Positions 34,291-44,300 of a stretch of DNA of 64,000 nucleotides are shown here, piece after piece. The stretch covers positions 757,501-821,500 of the forward strand of contig CP038114.1 of the NCBI GenBank assembly GCA_004519485.1, read 5' to 3'. Position numbers and translations under genes: made by a program. Numbering within the stretch: position 1 is the stretch's first letter; each line of letters opens with the position of its first letter. The DNA is from Nannochloropsis oceanica. Taxonomy: Eukaryota; Sar; Eustigmatophyceae; Eustigmatales; Monodopsidaceae. Under the pieces are notes generated by a model. That model was not told the DNA's origin. It was given only the letters and a program-made list of their open reading frames with translations, and made no database searches.

Positions 34291-35405
34291 GGTTGAGAAG
34301 ACGGCGAGACCTGGGAGAGTACATTGGTCGTCTCACGCTGAAGGGTTGGGTGTTGATGAACGGGCGATAGGCTGAAGTGTTGCTGGTGCCGGGTCAGGAA
34401 GAATTGCGATGACTTGTCGGCCGTGTGCTTTTGAAGTTCTAAAACTGTGTGTATGGAGGATTATATGTGTATGTGAGAGAGCGGACTTGTCTAAATGAAT
34501 AGATACGCTACATGTAGCCGGTGTACACGTAGAGGGTTGCCTGACCTGGGACGCGCCTATTTCCCGCTCACAATGCTGATAGCGAAACAAATAATGGCAA
34601 TGGAGGGAGCAGTCTCTTTAACCATATCACATATTGTCCCCGCCATAAATTCAAACAAAAAGTGAGCACTAGCACAATGAACCTCAATGATCATAAAGCC
34701 TGTGATTGTAAACCTACAAATCCTGTCAATGGATACGCTGATTGGGAAATACCAGTTCAAGTTGAAAAGTTTGCGCAAAGGAAATACGCGGGGGGGAGGG
34801 AGGAAGGAGAACGAAGAGGAGTAAGAAAAGGAGGGAGGCGGGGAGGGGAGGAGGTGGGAGAAGGAGAAGGAGGGCGAAAAAGGATGGGGTAGGAAGAGAA
34901 GGAATAAGGAGGAGTGGAGGAGGAGGAAAGGAGAGGGAGGATGGGGGGAAGAGAAGGGGGGAGGAGGAAGCGAGGAGGAGGATGGGGAGAAGGAGAAGGG
35001 AGGAGAAGGGCGGGAAGGACGAGGGGGTGGAACAAGGAGGTGGGGAGGAGGAAGGGATACGTACGAGGCCAGGGATGAGGTATAAAGCGGATCGAGTGAA
35101 TCGCGTTTGAAAAACGTACCGTGATTTGCTGCTGAGAGATAAGAGGCCCAAGGCGAAGAGTAAGGCGGCGTAGAGACGAGGAGGGAGTCAGCAGCGGCGG
35201 AGCGTGTTGCCAAGCTGCAGCCTAGGCTGCACAGGGCTGCAGCACCGTCATATGTCATTCTATCGTCAGAGGAAATAGGCAACAAACCATAAAGCTTCTG
35301 CTTCATTCCACGGGGCCAGTGGCACTGGTTCTGATGGCGCCGCTGCTCAGCGGTGGGACCGCAGCCCCCGATAGGAGCATAAGAAGATGTGTAAGCGAAC
35401 GTCAT
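33322..35405 (-). CDS. PAS-domain protein with bZIP-like basic segment, copy B
   Basis: Three exons (35405-35119, 34444-33976, 33876-33322) join in frame into about 436 residues. The order matches copy A: a Cys/Gly/Ser-rich N-terminus from exon 1, a Gln-rich tract encoded by CAG repeats in exon 2, a middle domain (PIAPLSQTFLPLQEIQAGVM) shared with copy A, then a basic segment (RRKMRARMYNRLSRQRC) and a PAS domain. The PAS part (DDAPDMMCVISSDIQSQ onward) is nearly identical to copy A over about 100 residues. The stretch just after the shared NRLS is different: copy B reads RQRCDQLRSDLCDDV where copy A reads CNRRKRLHDELRTDM. Copy B also has a few extra residues before the shared SPDGRP. This copy keeps the full exon 1 start and looks like the more complete gene. 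Function is inferred to be regulatory; no LOV flavin site is seen. The first intron is about 670 bases and has GA-rich blocks. Confidence 0.75.
34254..34289 (-). repeat. CAG repeat encoding polyglutamine in PAS copy B
   Basis: Twelve consecutive CAG codons on the minus strand encode a Gln run in exon 2. Copy A has a shorter Gln run followed by six His at the same place, so the tract is length- and composition-variable between paralogues. Confidence 0.9.
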
Positions 35406-36459
35406 TGGGCCGGCAGAGGCCCGAGTGGACTGTGATCTGTGTCTGCCAGTAGGTGGGCGATTACACCGTGAGATTGGGATCGGGAGATAGTTGTTCTATA
35501 CAAACAGCCATATCACATAATGCTGAGGTCAAAAGCACAGGGTCATGACTCGATGAGCCCATGCAAGGGCATTTGGCCAGACGCCACTGGTCGTTTGCAA
35601 GGCTACCTAGTCCTCCTCTTCCTTCCTTTCTGGGTGGCATCAATGCGGAATGTCCTGAGCTATGCAGTGCTAAGCCCCAGAGCGGGCCGTAAATATTAGC
35701 GAGTGGATGCCGCACCCCGCGTCCAATATGACTTCAAATACCAGGATATTCTTTGTCAGGCTGTTGGGGGAGGAAGTACACAAAGAGCAGCCCCAATCAC
35801 AAGTCCTTGAAGACCATAGTGTCCTCTGCCACTGCGCACTTGTGGTTGACCTCGGTGTTTTTGGCTTCTAGCCCGCCGGTGTACATCGGTGAAAGCCCGA
35901 GCGTTTGGACCCCCCCATATGTATCTGCATACCTTGTTAAAATATGACGACAGGTTGAAGCGCTCGAAATGAGAGTTTCCATGTTTTTTTTCTGGGGGCA
36001 ATATTTGCTACGACATAGTCACACATACATCATGTATAATGTATAATGTATAATGTAGTGGTTGACAACACACTCTGAATCTCACAATTCAATGTGGTTA
36101 GAATGAAATAAATCAGATTCTTGTCGGCAAAAGCCGGCCCTTACGTCGGGGAGGTCGACTGTGCCCGACAGGTTCGGCCCCTCGATAACATATGATGATT
36201 TCCCCCTTTCTAACCATCCAATATACTCTCCGCCAAACCAATGGATGACCACACGCGCACCCATTACGAAATAAAGATACACTTGAGGCTTAATCACGGG
36301 CACAGTCGCCTTCTTATATATATATGTGAAATGGTAACCCACGGACCCACACACAAATACTTTTGACGCAACTCACCTTCTCAAGCAACATGAACAAACA
36401 ACTTAAAGATGAATGACCATATTGCGCGTAGGGTGCCTCGTGAGCCTCACTTTTAGCAG
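35406..36459. other. Upstream region of PAS copy B
   Basis: The first 100 or so bases upstream of the start codon resemble the region upstream of PAS copy A (shared CAGTCCACTCG and CAATCTCACGGTGT or CCATCTCACGGTGT), so the promoter was probably duplicated with the gene. A short 7-base tandem repeat (ATGTATA, about 3.7 copies) lies near 36031-36056. No other gene is recognised. Confidence 0.5.
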
Positions 36460-36465
36460 CGACGA

Positions 36466-36551
36466 AGAGGAGGACGGAATTAGGGACGGAAATGAGGACG
36501 GCGATGGGGAGGGTTCGGCGGTTGCCGTGGACGACAAAGTGGGGTATCAAG
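36466..36551 (-). pseudogene. Fragment of a hydrophobic exon, third copy
   Basis: On the minus strand this reads RTLPIAVLISV...LLFVAA and aligns at DNA level with 10519-10613 and 12017-12107 (RTLPIAILAAGLLFLAA-like), with a 12-base insertion. All three end next to a possible splice donor. It looks like a stray exon of a membrane protein; I cannot name the parent. It sits upstream of PAS copy B as the 12.0-kb copy sits upstream of PAS copy A. Confidence 0.55.
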
Positions 36552-36849
36552 AGCTGCTTGGTCAGAAGTACGCAAATTAAGGGCCACCCATACACTCGAA
36601 ATTGTACTTACTTGGTTTCCCCATCGAGTCGTAAAAGAAACGCAACGAAAGAAAGGAAAGCAATACTTGCAGAAATTCAGTCTTGAGATGTCGATGTATT
36701 GAGGAAGTTGTCAAATAGAGCGCGAAGCGCGTGATCACCCGTACGATATCACACGATCCGTGCGGATTTTTACACAGCTCATTTCTTAAATAATTTTTTG
36801 TTTTTCCATCGGAATGAGGCTTGCCCCGGCATGATGAAATACAATTCTA

Positions 36850-36950
36850 CCATATTATGAGCAACGAAATAAGCTCACCCCGTTTGACGGGATACATGCT
36901 GGCATCAGGCCACTGACGTTTCCGCGGAAGAGTGACTTCATCAAACAATT
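36850..36950 (+). repeat. Dispersed repeat, copy 2
   Basis: This matches 16249-16350 in the same orientation. See that entry for the shared core. It lies about 300 bases from the hydrophobic exon fragment. Confidence 0.6.
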
Positions 36951-37289
36951 GTCGTGCATCCGTACGGATTATGCCGATAAATGAATAAAAAAAAGCATTG
37001 TCCGTAAGGAGGAAGACGGCCATGAGCCATGACCAGCAGCGTGAGTAGAGGGCAGCAACCTGGAGGTGAAGGACAGCGGCAGCGGCGTCGGGTAGAATTA
37101 TGAGGAGACGATGCTGACGGAGCAGGCTGTGGCGGTCGAGTGTACGCTGCCCGGCGGGGCATGGAGCAATAAATCGCAGCAATACGGCACGTGAGGGGGG
37201 AGACGAGGACGGAGAGGACGCGCTCAAGAATAATAATGGATGCAGGGAGTCGTATTATATTTCATGCATTGAAGAAATGACGGGAAAAG

Positions 37290-38110
37290 CACGCAACTCC
37301 TCACCCGCCCCCCAACCTTCCCTTTATTCCTTGCTTCCTGCCCCGGAATGAGGTGTTTGGCCGACAAGGGGAGGAAGAGGGGGAAGACAAGGGGGGGGAA
37401 AAGGCGGAAGAAGGTGGTGAAGGGTGTGCTAAGTCGCGCGGAGTTGGTGGGCTGGGCATCAACGCTTCTTGTGTTTCTTGGCCTCTTCCCCACGCGGTTC
37501 CTGCTGCTCCCAAGCGCCATCCGATGAGAGAGAGGGAATAAAGAGTGGAGGGAAAACAGGGAGAAAAGAGAGAGAAGACGTAACTTTAGCGGGAAACGTG
37601 ATGGAAGGTATGGAGAGAGGAAGGGTAGTGAGACAAAATAGAGAAGGAAAAACGATGGAAAGAGAATGCGTGGAGTGTGTATCTGTAAAGAGAGAAAGAA
37701 AGAGAAGATACGCACACCTGGAAGAAAAAGAGTGAAGGTAGTGATTGGAAGGAGAGAGGGATATACGTACATACATACAAAGAGGAATAAGAGTGATGGC
37801 AGTGTATATACTAGTACTGATTTATTAATTTATTTTTCGGTTGTATACTATGAATGAATAAATTCAATCAACGAATTACAGAATTCTTTTGAAGGATGAT
37901 GCCCCGCCTTGCACTCGTGGTGGATGAAAGATGGATTGGCACTGCGGGCAACAAGAGCCTGAATGTCGCATCAATAATAATATAGAAAGAAAGGAAGACA
38001 GCATCAATGAAAAATAACAGAGAAAGGAGAAGCCCCTTGAGACTCAACGAGTCCTCAAAGAAGAAAACGAACAGTCGAAAGGGAAGTCAACGAGAAAAGC
38101 GAAGGTGAGA
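37290..38110 (+). pseudogene. Duplicated 3' end of the alpha/beta hydrolase gene
   Basis: This segment copies the last 200 or so coding bases of the hydrolase and about 600 bases of its 3' flank (source about 31085-31900). The end of the protein is still legible: LVGWASTLLVFLGLF and the terminal SAIR with TGA, where the parent has LVGWALTLVVVLGLFA and GAIR. The catalytic domain and all upstream exons are absent, so it cannot make a hydrolase. Part of the acidic linker is out of frame with the tail. The flank conserves a hairpin (38037-38058). Confidence 0.8.
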
Positions 38111-39240
38111 CAAAGGAGACACAGACACCGGCATAGATTGAGAAAAATGGTTAGAAAACGGCACAGGATAAAGAGGAAAGCACTGGGAAAGGTCACCAAA
38201 TTGTGATTTCATCGAAGGAAGGAGATGCAGCCACCTAGGAAAAGACAAGACAAAAAGGGGGAAGGAAAGAAGAAAAGGAGTGCATTTGTCTCTCTCTCAC
38301 CCCCTCGTCAATCATCACCCACCACATTACCTTCAAACCAGGTCTTCACAAGAAAAGCAAATATATAAATAAAATACCTAGACCTCATAGGGAAAAAAAG
38401 GCCTTTACTTTCCCCAAAAGAGACTTGAGGAAAATAACTGCGGAGCGTGACGTCCCACATGAACCATGTCCACTTTCCAAAAAATATACTTTTTCTCGAC
38501 CCTGCTCGTACAAAGCACATACAGCCCACCATTTTGTTTTGGAGAAACGAACGCATCGAAAATGCCTGGAAAGTAGCACAAGCATCCTGGCCATACAGCG
38601 GGGTCCACTCCTTGGAGGTCATCGTCGTGGTTAATAACTAACTTTATCCAGCAAGCTTGCTTGAGCTTGCTCCCTCTCCCGTTCTCTTCCCTCCTGGGGA
38701 TTCCATCTGCTTCCCTCAAATAGCTTCGGTCGACGATTACTGTGTTTGGTTTTATTGCCAGGCTTTCTTTTAGTTTTGTTAAAGCAGCATAGCGCATTTG
38801 TCGGACGGCGGGTGGTCGGCAGCATCATTAACCACGGCACACATGAAGCTGGCTTCAGTTTGGACTTGAGGTCCTGCGGCCGAGCGAGCCAGACGTGCGT
38901 AGGCCCCGCAACAAGCAGACAAGAACAAACACAGGCTTTTATTCCCTCATTAGGTCTCTATGCATACACCCATAAGCAATAAGGGGGCTTCCCTGCCTAC
39001 TGACGGTAGTTGTTCCTGGGTGCCGACACGCGTACACATGCTGCAGTGCTGTCCACCCATCTTGCATAGGATAATGGACGACGACGACAAACCCCCTGTT
39101 CTTCCTTCACCTCAACCCGTGTATGTCTCACGCACACACACGATAACACACGCATATGCACATAGACACGTATGCGCATACGCTCACATACTCATACGCA
39201 TACCCTACCGCACATAACAGACTTCATCCCCTTTCAAAAT
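38111..39240. other. Intergenic region, no gene recognised
   Basis: Open frames are short and unconvincing on both strands. From about 39120 to 39220 there are CA/TA-type dinucleotide-like repeats just upstream of the plastid-protein start codon; this is the probable promoter or 5' leader. Confidence 0.4.
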
Positions 39241-40229
39241 ATGCGCACCGCTTGCATCCTGGTGGGCGGCCTTGGCCTGGCCTCTGCCTTCCTGGCTCCC
39301 GTCCCCTCCACCCCCATCGTCCGCGCCCGCAAGACCCAGACCAAAATGATGCTTTCCCCTGGTACGTATTTGGCTATAAAGCGGGAGGGAGGGACGGAGT
39401 GACGGGGAGAGGGAGGGACGTGAGCATGCCAAACCTTGGCTTGGGATAGGCTTTCATACTGGCTGAAGGCTGGCAGCACCATCATCACCTCGAGCATCAC
39501 CACCCGCGTTCCTTACCTTGATTCCCTCCCCAACTTCCTTATACCTCATAGAGGACATCATCACCGGGACCCAGAACATGGTGGCGATCGTCAAGGAGAA
39601 CGATGTCTTCGTCAAGAACGCCGGGGACTACCCGTGAGTGAGGGAGGGAGGGAGGGAGGGAGGGAGGGCGGATAGTGGGTCCCTATGTAAATTTAGACAC
39701 CCAAAGAGGAAGCCTCTAGTAGCTCTATAGGTATATATATATTTATATTTACTTTTGCTACTTTTTCCCTCCCTCCCTCTCTAGCTGGGGCTCCGTTCAA
39801 GCCCCCGACTGGGCCCTCCCTGTGGCCGCCATCGCCACCCTCTCGTTTGGCGTTTTCATCCCCTTGATCCTGAAGCCCGGTGTTGACGCCTTTAACACTG
39901 GTTGGTACTCTTCCCCCTTTTCTTCTCTATCCTTGATGTGCCCCTTCCCGGACAGTGGGTATAAGTAGACTCATCTCCCCCCCTCCCTCCCTCCCTCCCT
40001 CTCCTTCCCTCCCTTCCTCCCTTGCTCTTCAGGCGGCGCAAAGGGTGCCGAGAAGATCGCTCAAGGGAAGGCCTCCCCCGCTCGTCCAGGAGCCAAGTCC
40101 GCGGCTGGCAAGGCCGCTCCTGCCAAGGCAGGGAAAGTGATGGCGAAGGGAGGACCCGTGAAGGCTGCAGGAGGAAAGAAGGGGTCAGCACCTCCTGCGG
40201 CTGCCCCGAAGAAGAAGGGCTGGTTTTAA
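39241..40229 (+). CDS. Small plastid-targeted single-pass membrane protein
   Basis: Four exons (39241-39360, 39554-about 39632, about 39785-39900, about 40032-40229) fit in phase and encode about 170 residues. The start has a signal peptide ending in GLASAF-LAP. The ASAF motif is the signal-peptide cleavage and plastid-import signature of heterokont algae, with Phe at the +1 position, followed by a basic transit-like stretch (VRARKTQTK). The mature part has a short domain (EDIITGTQNMVAIVKENDVF, GDYPWGSVQAPDW) and one membrane helix (LPVAAIATLSFGVFIPLIL). It ends in a long Ala/Lys/Gly-rich tail with KKGWF at the C-terminus. I do not recognise the family. A thylakoid or plastid envelope role is inferred from targeting and the helix only. 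Confidence 0.75.
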
Positions 40230-41387
40230 AGCGTTTTTGTGAATGTGAGTGCATGGGTGTTTGTTGGTTGAAAGAGACGGAGGAGAATGAGAGATATTTT
40301 TGGGGGGAAGGGGGAAGGAAGAGAGATGTGTGAGAGAGGCTGAGACTATGCAAGATGATGATACACTCGCTCGTTCTCTCCTTTCCCTCCCAGAAAAACA
40401 GTGTTTGAATTTTGTATTTAAATTTTTGTTGATGCGAGTGGGGAGAAGATAATGGAGGAAGGGAGGGAGGAAGGGTTAGGATGACGGGTGGGTGATCCAT
40501 CGTCTTAATGCTCGTACCGGATGACAAGAAAAATAAAAATGATATGGAACTGACGATGGAAGTGCGTTCTTGACCCTTCTCTTTCCTACCCTGCTGCCTC
40601 TTCTTGTGCGTTCTTCAACATTTCATTTTCTACCCTTCTGCCTCTTTTTCATCTCTCGATCCCTCCCGCCTTTGGTGTCTACTCTGTTTCATGCGCACGG
40701 TTTGGGCCAAATTGGCGAGGGTTTGAGGGAGTTGTGGAGGAATAAGGCGCGGCAGAGGCTTACAATTGGAGCGGCTCCCTTGAGACAGGAATGGCACTAT
40801 ATCTCCGTATGTATAGAGGAAGGGAAGTGGGGCATTGCACAGTGAAACGGTTGCCACAGGCGCACAATAATGTGAAAAAGGAGTGGGAAAAGGCAACTTG
40901 GCGGGATGGTACAAAAAAGGAGTGGAAAAGGGGCGGGAGCGTTTTTTTGGACACGCTGGGCAGTTGGCAAGGGCACTTGATTCATCTTTACAAGAACTTT
41001 CAAATTAATATGAAAGGAAACAATACTTGAGTCATGTAAATAGAGGAGGGAAGGGTGCGACAATAGTAGCTTTGGTTGGGCTGCGGTCGGCTGGGGCAGG
41101 AGCCCTACTTCTTCACAGTACTCTTTCCCCAATGCATGACCAGACGCGAGCACTATCCCGCACAATCACACACTTGACATGCACACACACCAAAGTCAGA
41201 TGGGAAGATACGCGGGGCAAGCACAGTAACTTGTCAGACATGAGAAGAATGTGTTGTTGGCTGCTTGCGGCAGAGTCAACGACGGGATAATTTTAGCCCC
41301 CTCTCCCTGCCTTCCTCGTGGGCCTAGCGGCTTCTGACGACGTTGACCTACTGCGGTGCCCAAAAAGCGTGGAAGGAGGCCGAAGAA
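40230..41387. other. Intergenic region, no gene recognised
   Basis: I see no coding sequence with recognisable content. The left end is the 3' flank of the plastid protein, with AT-rich stretches near 40400-40440 and an AATAAAAAT near 40531. The right end precedes the Mfd start. Confidence 0.4.
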
Positions 41388-44300
41388 ATGGATCATAACA
41401 GGGCGAGCAGGAAGGGGGGAAGAAGGAGGGCTAGAATACCAGGCCGCAGGTACGACTCGTCTGTTTCCTCTTGCGACTGCGACTTCCTCGTGTCATTGAT
41501 TCCTACGGCTTCAAATTTACACTCCACGCCCACCATTGGAACCAACAAACACTGCACACGATAGGCGTCATCTCTTCCCAACGTCCTCCTTCCTCTCCCC
41601 GCTGTCCCGTTTCCACATACTGCAGCTACTGCTGCTGTTACTGCTGCCAAGCACACACGCCTTCCGCATCTTTCCTCCCACTCCCACCTCGTCAACCACT
41701 CGACCTCACCGCAACGTCATTGCGAACGCTGGAGGTGATGGCGAACGAAGGGAAGGAGAAGAAAAAATTGTCGGTAATCAAAAAGCCCAGGAATGGCTGC
41801 GGAAAGCACGTCTGGAAGGAGGAAGTATCAACCGTCGTTCCTCCTTCTCCTCCTCCTCCTCCTCCTCCTCCTCCTCTTTCCCTCGGCCCGTCTCTCGCTC
41901 CTCTCCCTCCTTTCCTCCCTTACCCATGTGGGATGCGACCGGTGTTTCCACTACCAGTGCTGGAGTAGGGGATGGGAAAGGCAAGAAGTACGTAGGAAGA
42001 GGGAGGGAGGGAGGGAGGGCTGGTGGTGACATCACACGCAGAGGCGAAGCAGCAAAGCAGCCTTACAGTCTCCCCTGTCGTTTACCTCATTACCTCCGTA
42101 TCAACATGACACCAACGTTAAAGCGCACATACCTCACATAACACACACTCGTATGTATGTCTATAAACATATACACATGCCTACCTACCTGCCCCCCTAT
42201 CCCCAGCCCCAGAGGGACAACGCCTGTCGGGAACCATGACAAGGAAATGCTCGAACGCCTGCGGCAAAGAAGGTGCGTGCTCACTCTCCCTCCCTCCCTC
42301 TCTTCCCCTCCCCTTTCTTCCTTCCCTCCATCCCTTCATCCCTCCCTCCTTCCCTTCTCCTTTTCTTTCCCCGTCCTCCTTTCCTCCCCCCCCTCTCCTT
42401 CTCTCCCTTCCTCCCTCCCTGCCTGTCTCCCTCCCGCTGATCGACCATCCTCCTCATCTCATCCACACACAGAGAGCTTCCTCCTCCTCCTCCTCCTCCT
42501 TCTTCCTCCTCCTCCTCCTCCTCCTCCTCCTCCTCCTCCTTCTCGAGAGGATCAATGCCCAAGCGCCGCTTGCGCCGCCGAAAAGAACCTCCAACAACCG
42601 CTGCAGCAGCAGCTAAGGACAGTGAGAAGAAGAAGAAGGAGGAGGAGGAGGAGGAGGAGGAGGAAGGGAGGGAGGGGGGAGGAGGGGTGCGTCCACCAGT
42701 GGCAAAGAAGGGCATGTGGGTGGACGAAGCGGGCGCTGCGAGGGTAGGGACCCGAGCTCTGCAAGAGGGAGATTTTCTGATCCATGATGACTACGGGTAG
42801 GGAGGGAGGGAGGGACGGAGGGCGAGACGGAAGAAAAGACAGAAGCAATGACCAAGCTAACGATCGATCGTGTATTCTCCCCCTTCCCCACCCTCCCCCT
42901 CCCCCTCTCCCTCCCTCCCTCCTCAGCTTCACCCGCTTCGAGCGCTTGGTCTGGGGCCGAGGGGTGGGAGGTAGAGGAGAAGCGAAGCGTCTGGTGCGAC
43001 TTGTCTTCGGGGGCACCCGGGGGGAGGTGAGCCGTCCTCCCTCCCTCTCTCCCTCCCTCCTTGCCCTTCTCCTCCCTTGCCTTTCCCTCTCCCTCCCTCC
43101 CTTCCTAGACTCAGGACATGCGGATCCCTATCTCTCTCCTGTCTTCCTCAATCCTTTTCACACCCTTCCCTCCCTCCCTCCCTCCCTCCCTCCCTCCCTC
43201 CCTCGACGCAGGGCAAGCGCGTGGATCTTTCCTCCCTCTCCTGGCCCCTCCTGGCCTTCCACGCCCCCCGGGGCACCCACGGCGTCGTCCTCGGACGGTA
43301 CACCGACGCCGGCAAGCAGAAATGGAGTCAGAAGAAGGTGGGCACCTCGTAGCCCTTCCTCCCTCCCTCTCTCCCTCCTTCGATGAAGGCTCAAGTCCAA
43401 GCATCAAAGAGGGACAATAGCAACACTCCCAACCCTCCCTCCCTCCCTCCCTCCCTCCCTCCTTAGGAAAAGGCCCTCGTCCGGGCCGAGGAAGCAGCAG
43501 CCGAGCTCGTCGCTCTCTATGCAGAGCGAGAAGCATGCACCCGCCCTCCCTGCGTCCCGGACGACACCCTCCCCCCCTCCTCTTCCTCCCCCCCTCCCTC
43601 CTCCTCTCCCCCTGCCTCGTCACCCCCACCACCCCATTCGCTGGCGGAGATGGAGGCGTCCTTTGGCTTCACGTTGACAGAGGGCCAAGCACGGACACTC
43701 AAGGAGGTGGAGAGGGACATGGTTTGGAGGGCACGACCTATGGATCGACTTGTTCTCGGTGCGTTCCCTCCCTCCCTCCCTCCCTCCCTCTCCCTTTCTC
43801 CTTTCTTTTCCATCCTCGACTTGCGCCTCCTTCCCTTCCTTCCTATCTCCTTACGACGATCTGTCCACTCATCATAATGACTCCCTCCCTCCCCCCCTCC
43901 CCCCCTCCCTCCCTCCCCCCCCTCCCCCCTCCCCCCCTCCCTCCCTCCCCCCCCTCCCCCCCCTCCCTCCCTCCCTTCCTCCCTCCCTCCCCCCCCCCCC
44001 TCCCTCCCTCCCTGCCTTCCTCCCTCCCTCCCCCCCTCCCTCCCCAGGCGACGTGGGCTTCGGAAAGACCGAAGTGGCCGTCCGCGCCATCCATCGCGCT
44101 GTCTGCAACCACCGCCAATGCGTCCTTTTGGCGCCCACCACTATCCTCGCCGCCCAGCACTACGCCCGACTATGGTACGCCCTCCCTCCCCGCCCTCCCT
44201 CCCTCCCTTCCCATCATCGTCTCCCGCGCAACAAGCCTGTTGCATCGACAACCGAACATCCACACTCCCACGAATTAACTCTTCCCTTCCCTTCCCTTCC

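Noticed and set aside
35461-36354. Minus-strand frames upstream of PAS copy B
   Set aside because: They overlap the duplicated promoter region, have no counterpart frame upstream of copy A and show no family motif.
31318-39240. Search for integrated viral or LTR-type elements in the duplicated zone
   Set aside because: I found no recognisable polymerase, integrase, capsid or terminal-repeat signature; the duplicated pieces derive from host genes.
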